Assembly: GCA_025454275.1 (NCBI GenBank)
Contig: JALOOS010000017.1
Coordinates: forward strand, 1 to 19,015
DNA: 19,015 bases
Origin: Desulfobacterales bacterium
GTDB taxonomy: Bacteria > Desulfobacterota > Desulfobacteria > Desulfobacterales > SpSt-501
Reading direction: 5' to 3'
The notes below the pieces were generated by a model. That model worked only from the letters and a program-made list of their open reading frames with translations, ran no database searches and was not told where the DNA came from. This document shows, in pieces, positions 1 through 8,863 of the stretch. Position 1 is the first letter of the stretch; every line of letters begins with the position of its first letter. Both the position numbers and the translations under genes were made by a program.

Positions 1-298
1 GGCGGCGGAGTTCATCGGGATCTACGGCCAGACGGTGATCCTGGACCACGGGTTCGGATTGTTCAGCATGTACTCCCACCTGAGCCAGATCACGGTCAAG
101 CCGGGGGACCGGTTGGCCAAGGACGAGGTGCTGGGCTACACCGGGATGAGCGGCCTGGCCGGGGGCGATCACCTGCATTTCAGCATCCTGGTGCACCATA
201 CCTTCGTGGACCCGGTGGAGTGGTGGGACCCCCACTGGATCCGCGACAACATCACCCTGAAGCTCAATGCGGCGCCATCGCCGCGGGCCGGGAGGTAG
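1..298 (+). CDS. M23-family (LytM-type) zinc metallopeptidase, C-terminal part
   Basis: Only the end of this gene is in the window; the frame is open from base 2 and stops with TAG at 296-298. It encodes the second half of an M23 peptidase core: a YSHLS motif (His codon at 77-79) and an HLHFS motif (170-178). In this family these supply the catalytic His and the HxH Zn/catalytic pair. The upstream HxxxD zinc ligands would lie before the window. Between the motifs, the short strands and the GDRLAKDEVLGYTGMSG stretch fit the LytM fold. The family cuts peptide cross-links of peptidoglycan in the periplasm or acts as an activator. About 30 residues follow the HxH core. Whether a signal peptide or coiled coil precedes it cannot be seen. 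The stop overlaps the ribosome-binding site of the next gene, so the two are probably co-transcribed. Confidence 0.88.
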   Translation, partial: AAEFIGIYGQTVILDHGFGLFSMYSHLSQITVKPGDRLAKDEVLGYTGMSGLAGGDHLHFSILVHHTFVDPVEWWDPHWIRDNITLKLNAAPSPRAGR

Positions 299-302
299 GA
301 GG
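297..302 (+). promoter_or_regulatory. Ribosome-binding site fixing the start of the COG1900 gene
   Basis: An AGGAGG motif lies 4 bases before the ATG at 307 and overlaps the TAG stop of the M23 gene. The frame is open further upstream to an ATG at 220, but that start lies inside the M23 coding region and has no such motif, so 307 is preferred. Confidence 0.75.
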
Positions 303-306
303 GCCG

Positions 307-1476
307 ATGAAGCGCTCCCGCGTCGCCAAGACCATCGGCCAGATCAACGCCCGCATCCGCTCCGGCAAGGCGGTCGTCGTCACGGCCGAGGAGATCATCG
401 ACATCGTCAAGCAGGAGGGACCGCGCGAGGCGGCGCGGCAGGTGGATGTCGTCACCACCGGCACCTTCGCCCCGATGTGCTCGTCGGGGGCCTTCATCAA
501 TTTCGGCCACTCCACCCCGCCGATCAAGGCCTCCCGGGTCTGGTTCAACCGGGTGCCGGCCTACGCGGGGCTGGCGGCGGTGGACTGCTACATCGGGGCG
601 ACCGAGCCGGCGGAGGACGACCCGCTGAACAAGGTCCACCCGGGGGAGTTCAACTACGGCGGAGGTCACGTGATCCAGGACCTGGTCGATGGGCGCACGG
701 TTCAGCTCGTGGCCGAGGCCTACGGCACCGACTGCTACCCCAACCGCCGGGTGGAGAAAGAGGTCACTCTCAAAAGCCTGCCGATGGCCGTGCTCTGCAA
801 CCCGCGCAACGGCTACCAGAACTACAACTGCGCCGTGAACCTCTCCGACAAGACCATCTACACCTATATGGGGACCCTCAAGCCCCGCGCGCTGAACGCA
901 AACTACTGCTCGGCCGGGCAGCTGAGCCCGCTTTTCAACGACCCCTATTACCGGACCATCGGCCTGGGCAGCCGCATCTTCCTGGGCGGGGGGGTGGGCT
1001 ATGTCACCTGGCACGGCAGCCAGCACAACCCGGCCGTGGAGCGCACGGAAAAAGGCGTGCCCCTGAGACCGGCCGGGACCCTCTGGGTCATGGGGGATCT
1101 CAAGCAGATGCGCCCGGAGTACCTGGTCGGGGTCGCCATCCAGGGCTACGGCTGCTCCCTGGCGGTGGGGCTCGGTGTCCCGATCCCGCTGCTCGACGAG
1201 GAGATGGCCGCTCAGACGGCGGTATCCGACGAGGAGATCTTCACCCAGATCGTCGACTACGGCCGGGACTACCCTCAGGGCATCGGCCGCAGCCTGGGCC
1301 GGGTGAGCTACGCCGAGCTGAAAAGCGGAACGATCCGCTTTCAGGGCCGCGAGGTGCCGACGGTGCCGCTCTCGAGCGTCGTCAAGGCGCGTGCCATCGC
1401 CGAGACGCTCAAAGGCTGGATTGCAGAGGGGCGTTTTCTGCTCGGAGAGCCGCAGTTCACGCTGCCGGCCGGTTGA
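307..1476 (+). CDS. DUF39/COG1900 homocysteine biosynthesis protein (aspartate semialdehyde sulfurtransferase family)
   Basis: This 389-residue protein belongs to the COG1900 (DUF39) family. In methanogens and sulfate reducers the family incorporates sulfide into aspartate semialdehyde to make homocysteine, bypassing the O-acylhomoserine route. Recognisable stretches include TTGTFAPMCSSGAFINFGH near the N-terminus, FNYGGGHVIQDLVDG, VLCNPRNGYQNYNCAVN and GVGYVTWHGSQHNP. Cys58 and Cys143 are good candidates for the two essential cysteines known in archaeal relatives; Cys94, Cys164 and Cys175 are also present. There is no CBS domain and no fused ferredoxin/NIL domain, and the small partner protein used by archaeal homologues is not adjacent. 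The protein is probably cytoplasmic. The start is set by an AGGAGG motif at 297-302. It sits 8 bases after the M23 gene and 15 bases before thpR, with no biochemical link to either. Confidence 0.88.
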   Translation: MKRSRVAKTIGQINARIRSGKAVVVTAEEIIDIVKQEGPREAARQVDVVTTGTFAPMCSSGAFINFGHSTPPIKASRVWFNRVPAYAGLAAVDCYIGATEPAEDDPLNKVHPGEFNYGGGHVIQDLVDGRTVQLVAEAYGTDCYPNRRVEKEVTLKSLPMAVLCNPRNGYQNYNCAVNLSDKTIYTYMGTLKPRALNANYCSAGQLSPLFNDPYYRTIGLGSRIFLGGGVGYVTWHGSQHNPAVERTEKGVPLRPAGTLWVMGDLKQMRPEYLVGVAIQGYGCSLAVGLGVPIPLLDEEMAAQTAVSDEEIFTQIVDYGRDYPQGIGRSLGRVSYAELKSGTIRFQGREVPTVPLSSVVKARAIAETLKGWIAEGRFLLGEPQFTLPAG

Positions 1477-1491
1477 ACCGGATCAACTCCC

Positions 1492-2070
1492 ATGTCCGGG
1501 ATGCTGCGCACCTTCGTGGCCGTGGAGAGCCCGCCGGCGTTGCGATCGGCCCTGCAGGAGGTCCAGTCCGATCTGCGGCGGCTCGGGGTCCGCGTGCGCT
1601 GGGTGCGGCCGGAAAACATCCATTTGACCCTGAAGTTCCTGGGCGAGATTCCGGCCGGCCACGCGGCGAGCGTCGGACAGGCGCTGCAGGCCGCGGTGCA
1701 GGGCCATGCGCCCTTTTCCCTTGACGTGGTCGGGGTGGGGGTGTTCCCCGGACTCCGGCGGCCGCGGGTGATCTGGGTGGGGCTGGCGGACCGGGAGGGG
1801 CGCCTTGACCGCCTGCAGGCGGATGTCGAGGAGCGCCTTTCGGCCCTGGGCTTTCCGCGTGAGCCGGGACGATTCCGGGGGCACCTGACCATCGGCCGCT
1901 TCCGCGCGGAGGGCTCTCCGGGGCCGGTCGCGGAGGCGGCGGCGCGCTGGTCGGGGCGCACGATCGGCCCTCTGGAGGTGCACGAGCTGGTCCTGTTCAA
2001 AAGCACCCTCCGCCCGGAAGGGGCGGAGTACACCGCACTCGCGCGCGTCGGCGTGGGTGCGGGCGACTAA
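1492..2070 (+). CDS. thpR: RNA 2',3'-cyclic phosphodiesterase (2H/LigT family)
   Basis: This 192-residue protein has the hallmark pair of HxTx motifs of the 2H phosphoesterase superfamily: HLTLKFLG (His44, Thr46) and HLTIGRF (His131, Thr133). The length matches bacterial ThpR/LigT (about 180-190). The family opens 2',3'-cyclic phosphates on RNA ends and can join tRNA half-molecules in vitro; its role in the cell is unclear. The start at 1492 lacks a clear Shine-Dalgarno, and an in-frame ATG at 1501 is an equally plausible start, so the first three residues are uncertain. Translation may be coupled to the preceding gene, whose stop is 15 bases upstream. It lies 30 bases before recA in the same direction and probably shares its transcript. 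Confidence 0.92.
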   Translation: MSGMLRTFVAVESPPALRSALQEVQSDLRRLGVRVRWVRPENIHLTLKFLGEIPAGHAASVGQALQAAVQGHAPFSLDVVGVGVFPGLRRPRVIWVGLADREGRLDRLQADVEERLSALGFPREPGRFRGHLTIGRFRAEGSPGPVAEAAARWSGRTIGPLEVHELVLFKSTLRPEGAEYTALARVGVGAGD

Positions 2071-2100
2071 TCAATTTGTTGAGAATCCAAGGAGGCCATC

Positions 2101-3126
<1,026 letters not shown>

Positions 3127-3129
3127 GGC

Positions 3130-5757
3130 ATGACCGGCAACGAGGCGCGCAGCCAGTTTCTCGACTACTTCAGACGCAACGGCCACCAGGTGGTGCGGAG
3201 CTCCTCGCTCGTGCCCCAGGACGACCCCACCCTGCTCTTCATCAACGCCGGCATGGTGCAGTTCAAGCGCACCTTCCTGGGCGAGGAGAAGCGCGACTAC
3301 GTCCGCGCCGTCACCTCCCAGAAATGCGTGCGCGCGGGCGGCAAGCACAACGACCTGGAGAACGTCGGCTACACCGCCCGGCACCACACCTTTTTCGAGA
3401 TGCTGGGCAATTTCTCCTTCGGGGACTACTTCAAGGAGCGCGCCATCGCCTTCGCCTGGGACCTTCTGACGAACGGCTACCGGCTTCCGGCCGACAAACT
3501 CTGGGCCTCGATCTACCTCGACGACGAGGAGGCCTACGGGCTCTGGCGCACGGTGGTGGGGCTGCCCTCCGAGCGCATTGTGCGCTTCGGCGAGAAGGAC
3601 AACTTCTGGTCCATGGGCGACACCGGCCCTTGCGGGCCCTGCTCGGAGATCATCATCGACCGCGGGCCGGCTTACGGCTGCGGCCGGCCGGAGTGCACGG
3701 TCGGCTGCGAGTGCGACCGCTACCTCGAAATCTGGAATCTCGTCTTCATGCAGTTCAACCGCGACGCCGGCGGCACCCAGACCCGCCTTCCCAAGCCGAG
3801 CATCGACACCGGCATGGGGCTGGAGCGGATCGCCTCCGTCGTCCAGGGGGTGGACACGAACTTCGACACCGACCTGCTCCGGCCGATCATCGCCCGCACC
3901 GAGGAGATGACCGGGATCGGTTTCGGCCGGTCGGCGGGCTCGGATGTGGCGATGAAGGTGATTGCCGACCACACGCGCGCGGCGGCCTTCCTCATCGGCG
4001 ACGGGGTGCTGCCCTCGAACGAGGGGCGGGGCTATGTGCTGAGGCGGATCATGCGCCGGGCGATCCGCTACGGCCGCCAGATCGGTCTCGACCGGCCGTT
4101 TCTGGACGATACCCTGCGGGCCGTTTTTGAGATCATGAAGCCCGCTTACCCGGAGCTCGGCGAGGCCGCGGCCTTCATCCTCAATGTGGCGCGCAGCGAG
4201 GAGGAGCGTTTCCGGCACACCCTGGACACGGGGCTGAAGCTTCTCACCGAAAGCCTCTCCGAGCTCAAGGGCCAGGGTCGGCGGGAGGTGCCGGGGGCCC
4301 TGATGTTCAAGCTCTACGACACCTACGGGTTTCCCCCCGACATCGTGCGCGATGTCGTGCGCGATGAGGGCATGACCCTCGACATGGCCGGGTTTGAGGC
4401 GGCCATGGCCGAGCAGCGCGCCCGCTCGCGCACCGTCGCCGCCTTCGCCCGCATCGGGGATGCCTACAAAAGCCTCTCCGCCTCCGGCTTCAAAACCGAG
4501 TTCGTGGGCTACCAGCTCCTCACCTGCGAGTCGCGCGCCGTGCTCCTCGTGGACGGAGCGACGGAGGTGGCCGCGGCCGAAGAGGGCCGCGCAGCGGAAC
4601 TCGTCGTCGAAGCGACCCCCTTCTACGCCGAATCGGGCGGCCAGGTCGGCGACGTCGGCCGGGTGATCGGCCCGGCGGGCGAGGCGGAGGTCACGGCAGT
4701 GGTCAAGGACCCTACGGGCCTGGTGATCCACCGGCTGCGGGTAAGTCGCGGGACGATCCGCAAGGGCGATGCCGTGACGCTCGCGGTCGACGCGGCCGCC
4801 CGGGCCGCCACGGCCCTCAACCACACGGCCACCCACCTGCTGCACGCGGCGCTGCGCCGGGTGCTGGGCGAGCATGTCAAGCAGGCCGGATCCCTGGTCG
4901 GGCCCGACCGGCTGCGCTTCGACTTCACCCACTTCGCCCACGTCGCCCCGGAGGCGCTCGAGGCGGTCGAGGCGATCGTCAACGCCAAGATCCGGGAGAA
5001 CATCCCCACCCGTATCGAGGAGATGGCGGCCGAGGAGGCCTTCCAGAGCGGGGCGACCGCCCTTTTCGAGGAGAAGTACGGGGACCGGGTCCGGGTGATC
5101 ACGCTCGCCGACTTCAGCAAGGAGCTTTGCGGCGGCACCCACACCCCGCGCACGGGCGACATCGGGGTCTTCAAGATCGTGACGGAGTCCAGCGTGGCGG
5201 CCGGGGTGCGGCGGATCGAGGCCCTGACCGGAGAGGGAGCGCTGGCCTTCATCCAGCGCAGCCAGCGCACCCTGCAGGAGACGGCGCGCCTTTTGAAGGA
5301 GACCCCCGAGGGGCTGCCGGCGAGGGCCGGCAGGCTCCTGTCCGAGATGCGGGGGCTGGAGCGGGAGATCGAACAGCTGAAAGGCAGGCTGTCGGCGGCC
5401 TCGGCGGCCGGGAGCAGCGATGAGATCCAGGAGATCGCCGGGGTGAAAGTCCTCGTCAAGCGGGTCGAGGCCGATTCGCCGGCGGTGCTGAGGGAGCTGC
5501 TCGACCGCATGAAGGAGCGGATCGCCTCGGGAGTGGTGGTGCTGGGCAGCGCCCACGATGCCAAGGTGATGCTGATCGCCGGCGTGACGCGGGATCTCAC
5601 CGGCCGGTTTCATGCCGGCCGCATCATCCAGCAGGCGGCGGCGGAGGTGGGCGGCAAGGGCGGCGGCCGCCCCGACATGGCCCAGGCGGGCGGCTCCCGG
5701 CCGGAGCACCTGGACCGGGCGCTCTCCGTCGCCCTCGATGCGATCCGCGGCGGCTGA
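3130..5757 (+). CDS. alaS: Alanine--tRNA ligase
   Basis: This full-length class II alanyl-tRNA synthetase has 875 residues, matching the bacterial norm. Catalytic-domain signatures are HHTFFEMLGNFSFGDYFK (85-102), FWSMGDTGPCGPCSEI (159-174) and DTGMGLERI (226-234). The editing domain that hydrolyses mischarged Ser/Gly-tRNA carries its zinc-site motifs HTATH (565-569) and CGGTH (667-671). The C-terminal C-Ala/DHHA1 domain ends in GGKGGGRPDMAQAGG (841-855). The DRGPAYGCGRPECTVGCECDR insert (178-197) has a Cys cluster of the kind that binds zinc in some AlaRS. The enzyme acts in the cytoplasm as an essential part of translation. A GGAGG motif at 3117-3121, inside the end of recA, precedes the ATG by 8 bases, so recA and alaS are almost certainly one operon. 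Confidence 0.99.
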   Translation: MTGNEARSQFLDYFRRNGHQVVRSSSLVPQDDPTLLFINAGMVQFKRTFLGEEKRDYVRAVTSQKCVRAGGKHNDLENVGYTARHHTFFEMLGNFSFGDYFKERAIAFAWDLLTNGYRLPADKLWASIYLDDEEAYGLWRTVVGLPSERIVRFGEKDNFWSMGDTGPCGPCSEIIIDRGPAYGCGRPECTVGCECDRYLEIWNLVFMQFNRDAGGTQTRLPKPSIDTGMGLERIASVVQGVDTNFDTDLLRPIIARTEEMTGIGFGRSAGSDVAMKVIADHTRAAAFLIGDGVLPSNEGRGYVLRRIMRRAIRYGRQIGLDRPFLDDTLRAVFEIMKPAYPELGEAAAFILNVARSEEERFRHTLDTGLKLLTESLSELKGQGRREVPGALMFKLYDTYGFPPDIVRDVVRDEGMTLDMAGFEAAMAEQRARSRTVAAFARIGDAYKSLSASGFKTEFVGYQLLTCESRAVLLVDGATEVAAAEEGRAAELVVEATPFYAESGGQVGDVGRVIGPAGEAEVTAVVKDPTGLVIHRLRVSRGTIRKGDAVTLAVDAAARAATALNHTATHLLHAALRRVLGEHVKQAGSLVGPDRLRFDFTHFAHVAPEALEAVEAIVNAKIRENIPTRIEEMAAEEAFQSGATALFEEKYGDRVRVITLADFSKELCGGTHTPRTGDIGVFKIVTESSVAAGVRRIEALTGEGALAFIQRSQRTLQETARLLKETPEGLPARAGRLLSEMRGLEREIEQLKGRLSAASAAGSSDEIQEIAGVKVLVKRVEADSPAVLRELLDRMKERIASGVVVLGSAHDAKVMLIAGVTRDLTGRFHAGRIIQQAAAEVGGKGGGRPDMAQAGGSRPEHLDRALSVALDAIRGG

Positions 5758-5784
5758 CCCGCGCCGCAGGGTGCTTTCGTGGCA

Positions 5785-5897
5785 GGTTGCTGAAAAACAG
5801 GCGTCCGACTGTCAGCCAAGGCCTGCACCGATCCGGCAAGCGCCGTCCCGCCATGGCGGGATCGGATCACCGCCTTAGACCCCGTTTTTCATCAACC
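5785..5897. repeat. 113-bp imperfect palindromic element, probable bidirectional terminator
   Basis: The two ends of this element are inverted copies: the left end 5785-5801 reads GGTTGCTGAAAAACAGG, and the reverse complement of 5881-5897 matches it at 15 of 17 positions. Inside is a perfect 16-bp palindrome at 5846-5861, with further pairing between gatccg (5830-5835) and cggatc (5863-5868). The whole stretch can fold into one long bulged hairpin. Each arm ends in a T5 tract on its own strand, so it could stop transcription of both alaS (+) and the convergent gene ending at 5900. Its right end abuts that gene's stop codon. The shape is that of a small REP-like or MITE-like element; no transposase is nearby. 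Confidence 0.7.
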
Positions 5898-5899
5898 CT

Positions 5900-8335
5900 T
5901 CAGAAGTCCAGCGTGTTGGTGCTGGAGAGCAGGTTCGAGCGGCCCTTGGAGGGGGCGGCGCCCGGGGTGCCGCCCTTCAGCCTGAATTCGATCTCTTTTC
6001 GCGCCGGCTCAGCCCAGATGAATACCCGCCGAACCATGGAGGCCTGGCGGGGGTCGGCGGCCATTTTCAGGAACTCCTTCTCCTGGCTCCGGACCCGGTC
6101 GATCAGGATCAGGTCGACCTCGCCTCCGATCCGGCCCACCCCGCGGATCAGGACCGAGAGGTGCTGGAGCAGGCCGTAATAATTCCGGCGCCCCTCCTCG
6201 GCGCCGTAGAAGGGGGATTCGGGGCTGCCGTAGACCCCGAGCGCGCTGTGAAGGATCGATTCGGCCGTACGCCCGCCGAGCAGCGCGAGAAAGATGTGGA
6301 ACTCCCGTTCCAGGGCCAGGAGAAATTTAAGCGGCATCGCGGCCGTGCCGGCAAGCCCCGGATCGAGGGCCGCCATGATTCGTTTGCGGATGCCGACGGC
6401 CTTCGTCAGAAAACGCTTCTGCTCCCCGTTCACCTTCCAGCCCGCGTAGCTCACCACCTTGGCGTCGAGTCCGGCGTAGACCCGCAGGATCTCCTCCGGG
6501 GTCAGCTCGATGTCGACGTTGATCTCCTTGTTGTAGGTGCGCAGAAACTGGGTCGAGAGCATCAGGGCGTTGCGGTCGGAGTAGCGGACCTGGGCCGGGT
6601 CGCCGGTAAAGTCCGACAGCAGGGTCCGGACCGCCTGGAGAGGCTGGCGGATCTCCTTGATCATGAGCTGAATCGAGTTCAGAAACGGCACACGGTCCGC
6701 CCGGCGCGGCATCTCCTTTAAAAATTCCCAGAGCACGGCGAATATCTTTTTGTGGTACTTGGCCAGCTCCGGGACCCGTTTCTCGAAGAGGGGCTTCTGG
6801 AAGCTGCCGCGGCTGTCGAAACAGCTCCGGAAAAGGCTCAGGATCGCCTCCATGTCCGGCAGGGGGAGGTCGAAGAAGGCGGCGAGCGCCTGCGGTTCCC
6901 GGGATAAATAGATCGGCTCGGCCCCCGAAGCCGACTGGAGGTGGCGTCGGGCGGCGGCATGGTTCTTGGCCGTGTCGATGGCCTGGGCCAGGTTCTCCTC
7001 CACCCGGCCGACGACCCGCTCGCGTCCGCCCTCCCACACCTTGAGTTCGTTCTTCTCCACCACGACATCGTTGAGCAGCTCGGGCGGGAGCTGGTCCATC
7101 CCCGCCTGGACGCGCTGGAGAACCGTTTCGATCAGCTTGGCGCCGGAGGGGTTGGCCTGCATCGCGGATAGAAGTTGACTCATCTGGCCGAGCCTCTGCC
7201 CGAGGAGGTCGGCCCCGATGCTGCCGTAGTCCTGGGCGAACACCCCGCGCACCGCTTGAACGGTCGCGGCGCCCCCCCCGGGAAGGGCGCTGGCGATGAA
7301 GCGCTGCATCCCGGCCATTAGGGCCCGGTCGTCGACCGGCGCCGCTGCGGCCGGCGCGGTGCCACCTGCGGTGGCCGGGTCCACGCTGCCGCCGGAAACC
7401 GCGGAGGCAGGTTCGGCCCCCGCCGCTCCAACGGCGGCGGCCGGATGCCCTTCCGAGTAGGGTGCAGCCATAGGGGCGGTTGCAGCCTCGCCGGAGGGCA
7501 GGTCCGCGTTGACCTCGATCGGCGGCCGCTGAAGCTTCTCCCTCAGGCTTTTGATGGCGAAGAGAGCCTGAAACAGGTTCGGGGTGCGGCGGCCCAGGGC
7601 GGCGCCCTCCGGGCGCTTCATCAGGGCCGACACTTTGGATACCAGCTCCTGGACAGCGGCGGCCGAAAGGTCGTTGACCGCCGCGAGCATCGTCAGGTTG
7701 GGGTCGGGCAGGTGGCGCTCGTCCTTGACCGGTGTGAGCTGCACCGGGGTCCCGGCGCGGACGAAGCTGATGGGAGCGTTTTTCTCGGCGGCCTGCCGGT
7801 AGCAGGAGAGCACCCGCAGGGCGACCCTAAGGGATTCCATTTTGTCCGGGGAGTCGTCCGGCAGACGCAGGCGCAGGGTCTCGATGCCCTCCGCCGCAAG
7901 GGTTTCGTTGAACTTGAGCACCCGGCCCTCCAGGTGCTTGAAGCGGATGCCCATGCGTTTGATGACGGCGGCGACGATGGCGGCATCGATGCCGAGATCC
8001 CCGAGGCGGAGGGCGTAGTCGGGGCGATCGCCGGCCTTGGCGCCCGCCCCGCTGCGGCGGCTGATGCTGAGAGTGCCGTCATGGCACGGCAGCCGGGCCA
8101 GCTGGAGCAACACCGCCGCCAGCTGTTTGAAGGTGTCCTTCTCGGCCTTGACCCCCTCCCAGTATTGGACATCCCGAAAGCAGGCGTTCAGCAGGTAGGC
8201 GGTCTCCACGAGCAGGATGCGCTGGCGGTCGAGATCATCCGGCTGCAGCGCGCCGGCGGCGGCCGCAGGGTGCGGCTGATTCCCGGGCAGCGTGCTGGAG
8301 AGCTCTTGAAGCAGCAGTGCCGCTGTGTCGTCCAT
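5900..8335 (-). CDS. Hypothetical protein, 811 residues, unrecognised
   Basis: I do not recognise this family. The protein has no signal peptide, no membrane segment, no Walker motif and no cysteine cluster, so it is probably cytoplasmic. Residues 1-280 look mainly helical and include a basic patch (KRMGIRFKHLEGRVLKFNE, 126-144). Residues 281-335 form an Ala/Pro/Gly-rich linker. From about 336 to 790 comes a long, mostly helical region with charged amphipathic segments. Residues 790-811 are a Ser/Thr-rich tail ending NTLDF. The two-lobed layout suggests a scaffold or regulatory protein, but that is inference. The ATG is at 8335, preceded by a weak AAAGG. Transcription probably starts at the promoter at 8539-8567, leaving a leader of about 200 bases that contains a palindromic repeat. 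The gene is convergent with alaS and appears monocistronic. Codon use looks like its GC-rich neighbours. Confidence 0.85.
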   Translation of the reverse strand: MDDTAALLLQELSSTLPGNQPHPAAAAGALQPDDLDRQRILLVETAYLLNACFRDVQYWEGVKAEKDTFKQLAAVLLQLARLPCHDGTLSISRRSGAGAKAGDRPDYALRLGDLGIDAAIVAAVIKRMGIRFKHLEGRVLKFNETLAAEGIETLRLRLPDDSPDKMESLRVALRVLSCYRQAAEKNAPISFVRAGTPVQLTPVKDERHLPDPNLTMLAAVNDLSAAAVQELVSKVSALMKRPEGAALGRRTPNLFQALFAIKSLREKLQRPPIEVNADLPSGEAATAPMAAPYSEGHPAAAVGAAGAEPASAVSGGSVDPATAGGTAPAAAAPVDDRALMAGMQRFIASALPGGGAATVQAVRGVFAQDYGSIGADLLGQRLGQMSQLLSAMQANPSGAKLIETVLQRVQAGMDQLPPELLNDVVVEKNELKVWEGGRERVVGRVEENLAQAIDTAKNHAAARRHLQSASGAEPIYLSREPQALAAFFDLPLPDMEAILSLFRSCFDSRGSFQKPLFEKRVPELAKYHKKIFAVLWEFLKEMPRRADRVPFLNSIQLMIKEIRQPLQAVRTLLSDFTGDPAQVRYSDRNALMLSTQFLRTYNKEINVDIELTPEEILRVYAGLDAKVVSYAGWKVNGEQKRFLTKAVGIRKRIMAALDPGLAGTAAMPLKFLLALEREFHIFLALLGGRTAESILHSALGVYGSPESPFYGAEEGRRNYYGLLQHLSVLIRGVGRIGGEVDLILIDRVRSQEKEFLKMAADPRQASMVRRVFIWAEPARKEIEFRLKGGTPGAAPSKGRSNLLSSTNTLDF

Positions 8336-8370
8336 GGATGCCCTTTGCGCAAATGAACTTGATCTTTACG

Positions 8371-8502
8371 GCTTCCTGAAAACTCCAATCTCAACCGCGC
8401 AAGGCGGGATTGCGCTTCATCCCGTGGCCGCTGCGGCGTACTGCAAGTACCCATCGCGACACAGGGTTCGTGCACCTTGACCTTGGGCTTTTTAAACAGC
8501 TG
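8371..8502. repeat. Second degenerate palindromic element, in the leader of the 811-residue gene
   Basis: The left end, beginning gcttcctgaaaactccaa at 8371, and the reverse complement of the right end near 8502 (gctgtttaaaaagcccaa) align imperfectly over about 28 bases. Internal small hairpins include GTAC-tgcaa-GTAC around 8438-8450. The ends share the CTGAAAA core with the element at 5785. The alignment is weaker than for that element, so the exact borders are uncertain. Confidence 0.45.
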
Positions 8503-8538
8503 AATAGAAAAGGACTGTCACGACTCCATCCACGCTCC

Positions 8539-8567
8539 ATTTTAGACTAAGAGGGCTTTAAAGTCAA
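8539..8567 (-). promoter_or_regulatory. Sigma70-type promoter for the 811-residue gene
   Basis: On the minus strand, TTGACT (8567-8562) and TAAAAT (8544-8539) are separated by exactly 17 bases, each one base from consensus. The promoter points at the gene starting at 8335, with A/T tracts immediately upstream (8570-8600) that could serve as an UP element. A predicted start near 8531 gives a leader of roughly 195 bases. Confidence 0.7.
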
Positions 8568-8570
8568 TTT

Positions 8571-8760
8571 GGGGGCAGTGGAAAAAAATAAAAAAATCTA
8601 TTTATATCAGAATGTTATTATAGGGCTGTCCGGCGTTGGGTTTTCAGTCTTCGGCAGAATCCTTTTTAAGCCTGAAGGCCAAAATATAATGTTGATATTT
8701 ATATGTTATTATATAACTTATTTAATAAATTACTTAAAAAATTAATCTATTTTAATCGAT
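8571..8760. other. AT-rich intergenic island
   Basis: By hand count, 8581-8760 is about 25% GC (45 of 180), and 8701-8760 only about 10%, in surroundings of roughly two thirds GC. No open frame of note lies in it on either strand. It contains a TATAAT on the minus strand (8622-8617) without a good -35. It lies just upstream of the promoter at 8539-8567, so an UP element, nucleoid-protein (H-NS-like or IHF) binding site or curved DNA are the likely roles. A scar of transferred DNA is an alternative. Confidence 0.6.
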
Positions 8761-8773
8761 CCGTCGAGTTGTG

Positions 8774-8794
8774 AAACCGCATCGCCGGGTGCGG
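8774..8794 (-). terminator. Weak intrinsic terminator candidate after dapB
   Basis: Read on the minus strand, a CCGCA/TGCGG stem with an 8-base loop (8794-8777) is followed by only three T residues. It is preceded by another small hairpin, GCTTC-ttcgc-GAAGC (8794-8808 region), which overlaps it by one base. It lies 70 bases beyond the dapB stop. The stem and the U-tract are both short, so this is tentative. Confidence 0.3.
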
Positions 8795-8863
8795 CTTCTT
8801 CGCGAAGCTGAAAGGCGGCCTCCGATTCAGATCCGATCGAAGAGCGGGAAATCCGGCTCGGGG

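Noticed and set aside
7445..8356. A 303-codon plus-strand frame
   Set aside because: It is antisense to the 811-residue gene, which has a promoter, stop context and protein-like composition; the shadow is biased and motif-free.
8188..8475. A 95-codon minus-strand frame overlapping the start of the 811-residue gene
   Set aside because: It runs through the palindromic repeat in the leader and then out of frame through the gene; its composition is repeat-derived.
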